Made by a program: the position numbers and the translations under genes | Part shown: one piece after another, positions 59,876-64,000 of the stretch | Numbering within the stretch: the first letter of the stretch is position 1 | How the letters are laid out: every line of letters begins with the position of its first letter | Origin: Carnegiea gigantea | Lineage: Eukaryota > Streptophyta > Magnoliopsida > Caryophyllales > Cactaceae | Length of the DNA stretch: 64,000 nt | Assembly: GCA_029747015.1 (NCBI GenBank) | Contig: JAKOGI010000005.1 | Span: 2,814,191 to 2,878,190 of the forward strand | Reading direction: 5' to 3' | The notes under the pieces: model-generated | What the model saw: only the letters and a program-made list of their open reading frames with translations | Database searches by the model: none | Told to the model about the DNA's origin: nothing

Positions 59876-61331
59876 ATCTCCACCTTAGACCAAAATCACC
59901 AACATTTATACAGAACACCGTCAAAGGAACCTTGAAGAATAGAGCCCCGTAGGGCGAAGCCCTAAAGGGCATCATGCGAACCGACCACCTGTTGAGTTCA
60001 AGGGATTCTTGAACTTTGAACTGGGAAGTGACTTGTGTAGACTTTTCTCCCAATGTGCAGCGAAAATACCATTAGGAGAAGAAGAAGCAGCAGCAGCAGG
60101 ACCTTTTACAGTAGATCCTTGCAAAACATAGAGAGTTCCACGTCTCAAACCCTCTAACAGAATCCGAGTGCCCTTGGAAACCTTCAGAACTCCACCTTCA
60201 GCTGAGTATTTGCACCCCTTGGATTCAAAGGTGCCTAAGGAGATGAGATTACGCTTCAAATTAGGAACATGTTGAACATTCGATAGAGTCCTGATAGCAC
60301 CATCATGGGTCTTGACTTTGACAGTACCAATTCCAGCAACGCTGCATTGGGCATTGTTGCCCATGTGAACAGAAGTAGAATTAACTGGGTCATATGTAGA
60401 AAACTAGTCCTTATGAGGACAAATATGAAAGGTACACCCCGAATCTAGAACCTAATCAGAAACGCCCCCTTATTTAGTACAGGTAGCAAATAAAACGTCA
60501 CCATCAGAATCAGACTCAACAAAGGTGGTTATAGCAGGTTCATTGGAGTGTGAAGGAGTATTAATTTCTTCTTTCTCCCTCTTGTTTTTCAACTTAAAAC
60601 ACTCAGAAACTACATGCCTAGTTTTCCTGCAATAACGGCAAAACTTGTTGGGTCTTTCAGACTGTGATTTAGCGGTTTTTCCTTTCCCATAGGATTCACT
60701 CCTAACAAACAAGCCTTCACCTTTTTCACCCCAAACTTCAAGGTCAAACCTTTCTTTGGATAGTAAGTTAGCCTTAATATCTTCAAAAGACAAGGTATTA
60801 TTGTTACTATATAACAAGATTTCCTTAAAGTTTTTATAGGAAGAGGATAAAGAGACAACCAACAACAACGCCTTATCTTCATCCTTGATTTTAACATCCA
60901 GACTTTCAAGATCAATAATAATAGAATTGAACTCGTCAAGGTGATTTTTAATAGGAGTACCTTCCGCCATGGAGAATGTATACAGACATTCCTTCGGACG
61001 AATTTTTATTTGCAAGGCTTTTCGTCATGTCTAAGGACTCTAGCCGAAGCCAAATATCTACCGTGATAGTTACATCGAGAACTTCACGGAGGACATGAGT
61101 GGCCAGGCACAACTGAATCGTCGAGAGAGTCTTTTCATCAAGCTCCTCCCACTGGTCGTCTGTCATGGTTTCAGGCTTCTTCTTCTTTCCACCAATGGCT
61201 TTCTTCAACCCAGTCTGGGTAAGAACAGCCATCATCTGGACCTTCTAGATATTGAAACTCATGTTGCCATCGAACTTAGAGATATCAAACTTCGTGATTG
61301 TTGTCATTCTAAACCTAACTCTGATACCCCT
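59876..61331 (-). pseudogene. Gag and protease remnant, left copy
   Basis: The frame is degraded compared with the right copy: TAG in place of the Trp codon after FNI (near 61247) and one extra T in a run near 61005 that shifts frame before the YTFSMAEGT segment. The zinc knuckle CRYCRKTRHVVSEC keeps its CX2CX4HX4C spacing. Then come a protease-like DSGCTFHICPHKD and a following GTVKVKTHDGAIRTLSNVQH segment, ending near 59972. Integrase, RT and RNase H are absent. Confidence 0.8.
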
Positions 61332-61785
61332 TGTTAGGATCGGTTAGGAATTGAATGAACAATAAAGGAATCACAAGTACGATAATAATAGCAAGACAGA
61401 GAAAAACAAACACAAATTAACACCAAGAATTTACGTGGAAATCCGAAACGGGAGAAAATCACGGACGGTGATGAGCAGATAATCCACTATAGAGATGGGA
61501 GAGTACAAAACTGATCTTAGAGTGATGTGCTATAAGAAGAGATCAGAAAGCGATTACAAATCACTCAGAACGCTCTCTCACAAAAATAGGAATAGCAGAA
61601 CTTAAGGTCTTATGGATGCTTATGTTTTGTGTTATTGGGATGATTATTAGAGCCTAGACTAGGCCCTTTATATAAGGTTTAGAGGTATCAGGATGCAAAA
61701 CCCTAGGAGTAACCCTAACCGCCAATAGCTTAAACTCCTTGAAACCCGTGATGGATAAAACGATTTTGGGCCATTAAACCCAATA
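61332..61785 (-). repeat. LTR 2 (shared, middle) of the tandem array
   Basis: 454 bp. It serves as one end of both internal regions, and no duplication of flanking DNA lies beside it. Confidence 0.9.
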
Positions 61786-62354
61786 ATCTCCACCTTGGAC
61801 CAAAATCACCAACATTTGTAGAGAACACCGTCAAAGGAACCCTGAAGAGTAGAGCCCCGTAGGGCGAAGCCCTGAAGGGCATCATGCGAACCGACCACCT
61901 GTTGAGTTCAAGGGATTCTTGAACTTTGAACTGGGAAGTGACTTGTGTAGACTTTTCTCCCAATGTGCAGCAGAAATACCATTAGGAGAAGAAGAAGCAG
62001 CAGCAACAGGACCTTTTACAGTAGATCCTTGCAAAACATAGAGAGTTCCACGTCTCAAACCCTCTAATGGAATCCGAGTGCCCTTGGAAACCTTCAGAAC
62101 TCCACCTTCAGTTGAGTATTTGCACCCCTTGGATTCAAAGGTGCCTAAGGAGATGAGATTACGCTTCAAATTAGGAACATGTCAAACATTCGATAGAGTC
62201 CTGATAGCACCATCATGGGTCTTGACTTTGACAGTACCAATTCCAGCAACGCTGCATTGGGCATTGTTGCCTATGTGAACAGAAATAGAATTAACTGGGT
62301 TATATGTAGAAAACCAGTCCTTATGAGGACACATATGAAAGGTACACCCTGAAT

Positions 62355-63215
62355 CTAGAACCTAATCAGAAACGCCCCCTGTTTAGTAGAGGTAGCAAAT
62401 AAAACGTCATCATTAAAATCAGACTCAAAAAAGGTGGCTGTAGCAGGTTCATTGGAGTGTGAAGGAGTATTAATTTCTTCTTTCTCCCTCTTGTTTTTCA
62501 ACTTAAAACACTCAGAAATTACATGCCCAGTTTTCCTGCAATAACGGCAAAACTTGTTGGGTCTTTCAGACTGTGATTTAGTGGTTTTTCCTTTCCCATA
62601 GGATTCACTCCTAACAAACAAGCCTTCACCTTTTTCAGCCCGAACTTCAAGGTCAAACTTTTCTTTGGATAGTAAGTTAGCCTTAACATCTTCAAAAGAC
62701 AAGGTATCATTGTTACTATATAACAAGATTTCCTTAAAGTTTGTATAGGAAGGGGGTAAAGAGACAACCAACAACAATGCCTTATCTTCATCCTTGATTT
62801 TAACATCCAGACTTTCAAGATCAATAATGATAGAATTGAACTCGTCAAGGTGGTTTTTAATAGGAGTACCTTCCGCCATGGAGAATGTATACAGACGTTC
62901 CTTCAGACGAATTTTATTTGCAAGGCTTTTCGTCATGTATAAGGATTCTAGCCGAAGCCAAAGATCTGCCGTGGTAGTTACATTGAGAACTTCACGGAGG
63001 ACATGAGTTGCCAGGCACAACTGAGTCGTCAAGAGAGCCTTTTCATCAAGCTCCTCCCACTGGTCGTCTGTCATGGTTTCAGGTTTCTTCTTCTTTCCAC
63101 CAATGACTTTCTTCAACCCAATCTGGGTAAGAACAACCTTCATCTGGACCTTCCAGATATTGAAACTCATGTTGCCATCGAACTTAGAGATATCGAACTT
63201 CGTGATTGTTGCCAT
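62355..63215 (-). CDS. Retrotransposon Gag (UBN2 type), right copy, open
   Basis: A 286-residue frame starting MATITKFDISKFDG, just inside the primer site. The capsid-like UBN2 region (IWKVQM..., ATHVLREVL..., IKNHLDEFNSII...) is followed by the zinc knuckle CRYCRKTGHVISEC (CX2CX4HX4C) near residue 235 and an acidic tail. Downstream, after stops, a protease-like remnant continues to about 61882. Gag alone could form particles that package its own RNA while using enzymes of other Copia elements; this is inferred from the family. Confidence 0.82.
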   Translation of the reverse strand: MATITKFDISKFDGNMSFNIWKVQMKVVLTQIGLKKVIGGKKKKPETMTDDQWEELDEKALLTTQLCLATHVLREVLNVTTTADLWLRLESLYMTKSLANKIRLKERLYTFSMAEGTPIKNHLDEFNSIIIDLESLDVKIKDEDKALLLVVSLPPSYTNFKEILLYSNNDTLSFEDVKANLLSKEKFDLEVRAEKGEGLFVRSESYGKGKTTKSQSERPNKFCRYCRKTGHVISECFKLKNKREKEEINTPSHSNEPATATFFESDFNDDVLFATSTKQGAFLIRF

Positions 63216-63239
63216 TCTAAACCTAGCTCTGATACCCCT

Positions 63240-63693
63240 TGTTAGGATCGATTAGGAATTGAATGAACAGCAAAGGAATCACAACTACGATAATAGTAGC
63301 AAGACAGAGAAAAACAAACACAAATTAACACCAAGAATTTACGTGGAAACCCGAAACGAGAGATAACCGCGGATGGCAATGAGCAAATAATCCACTATAG
63401 AGATGGGAGAGTACAAAACTGATCTCAGAGCGATGTGCTATAGGAAGATATCAGAAAGCGATTACAAATCACTCAGAACGCTCTCTCACAAAAATAGGAA
63501 TAACAGAACTTAAGCTCTTATGGATGCTTGTATTTTGTGTTATTGGGATGATTATTAGAACCTAGGCTAGGCCCTTTATATAAGGTTTAGAGGTATCAGG
63601 ATGCAAAATCCTAGGAGTAACCCTAGCCGCCAATAGCCTAAACTCATTGAAGCCCATGGTGGATAAAGCGATTTTGGGCCATTAAACCCAACA
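63240..63693 (-). repeat. LTR 3 of the tandem array
   Basis: 454 bp, ending CCCAACA where the other two read CCCAATA. It is followed by the duplication ATTAA. Confidence 0.9.
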
Positions 63694-63910
63694 ATTAATC
63701 AAGTCAATATTAAGGTGGTGGCGCTTGATATTACTTTTTATCCTAGTTCTGAATTCGATTATGGTTATAAAGTTGAGAATGTAACAATTTATTCACTAAG
63801 CTCCGAGGCTTGGAGGACCAATAGCATGGAAAATTTAAGCTTATCCTCTTGGTATTTTGTATCGGGCCCAGAAGCGCCTCCTCTCCAGAGGGGTTCTACA
63901 CTGGCTTGAA
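63694..63910 (+). pseudogene. F-box/FBA pseudogene, 3' part
   Basis: It continues the gene interrupted at 59421: INIKVVAL-like (VNIKVVALDI), NVTIYSLSSEAWRTNSM, SWYFVSGPE. It then shifts frame near PPLQRGSTLAWL, with a stop at 63907. Later FBA parts are not recognisable before the window ends. Confidence 0.7.
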
Positions 63911-64000
63911 TTGGCAACTTTGTTTGATTTGCTCCTTCTCGTGCTTTTTCGGTTCTTTTCCTTCTTTCCAAGAGATACTACATATGTATGTATGTGCTTT

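Larger units (their letters stand above)
59422..63693 (-). mobile_element. Tandem gag-only LTR retrotransposon: three LTRs, two internal regions
   Basis: LTRs of 454 bp each are at 59422-59875, 61332-61785 and 63240-63693. Internal regions are 59876-61331 and 61786-63239. A single perfect duplication ATTAA flanks the whole array (59417-59421, 63694-63698). Each internal region has a tRNA-Met-type primer site (GGGGTATCAGAG, minus strand) beside its right-hand LTR and a purine-rich tract beside its left-hand LTR. Coding content is gag plus a protease remnant only; no integrase or reverse transcriptase. This matches the TR-GAG type of non-autonomous element, which needs partner Copia enzymes. 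The array sits inside an F-box gene. Confidence 0.88.

Overview
The window is nuclear DNA of a flowering plant, most likely a eudicot. Evidence: five-exon cytochrome P450 genes with GT-AG introns, large LTR retrotransposons primed from initiator tRNA-Met, single-exon F-box genes, MITEs, AT-rich intergenic DNA and long (AT)n/(TG)n microsatellites. I cannot name the species.

Left part (1-44.6 kb): a tandem array of CYP72A-type P450 genes, all on the minus strand. Two look intact: 1346-4682 and 12510-15850, each five exons and 524 residues, with identical exon lengths (283/218/245/400/429 nt). Three are pseudogenes with different lesions. 9144-11930 has lost its start codon and carries a nonsense codon, a frameshift and a 31-nt deletion. 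16876-20352 has a nonsense codon, frameshifts, a lost splice donor and a deletion of the haem loop. 30015-40551 is the closest paralogue of the first gene. Its exon 1 is split by a 2.4-kb solo LTR, its intron 4 holds a 4.7-kb Copia element, and its exon 5 has a stop codon. Between the genes lie orphan copies of exon 5 only. One of these is fused to an F-box gene fragment.

Mobile elements with recognisable ends and target-site duplications (TSDs): an 8.2-kb decayed SIRE-like Copia (20660-28869, TSD ACATC); a 4.7-kb Copia with one continuous gag-pol frame broken by five stops (30713-35423, minus strand, TSD AGTAG); solo LTRs at 37890-40314 (TSD AGAGT), 56536-57970 (TSD ATTTT) and probably 7296-8532; and several hAT-, Harbinger- and Mutator-like MITEs. 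Because the P450 units are segmental duplicates, several insertions have a visible empty or alternative site in the paralogue, so insertion order can be read.

Right part (44.4-64 kb): a family of single-exon F-box/FBA genes on the plus strand. One is intact (45054-46259), one is frameshifted inside the F-box (49085-50327), one is degenerate (51688-52575), and one is interrupted (58907-63910) by a tandem gag-only retrotransposon with three LTRs and two internal regions (59422-63693, TSD ATTAA). A LINE RNase H relic, a tRNA-Glu(CTC) gene and a GC-rich palindromic block inside a solo LTR complete the region.

Working view: this is a fast-turnover accessory region combining P450 and F-box birth and death with heavy transposon traffic. 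I see no new multi-gene system. The most unusual items are the three-LTR gag-only array, the F-box/P450 exon fusion, and the MITE family whose copies sit at matching positions in the paralogous introns.
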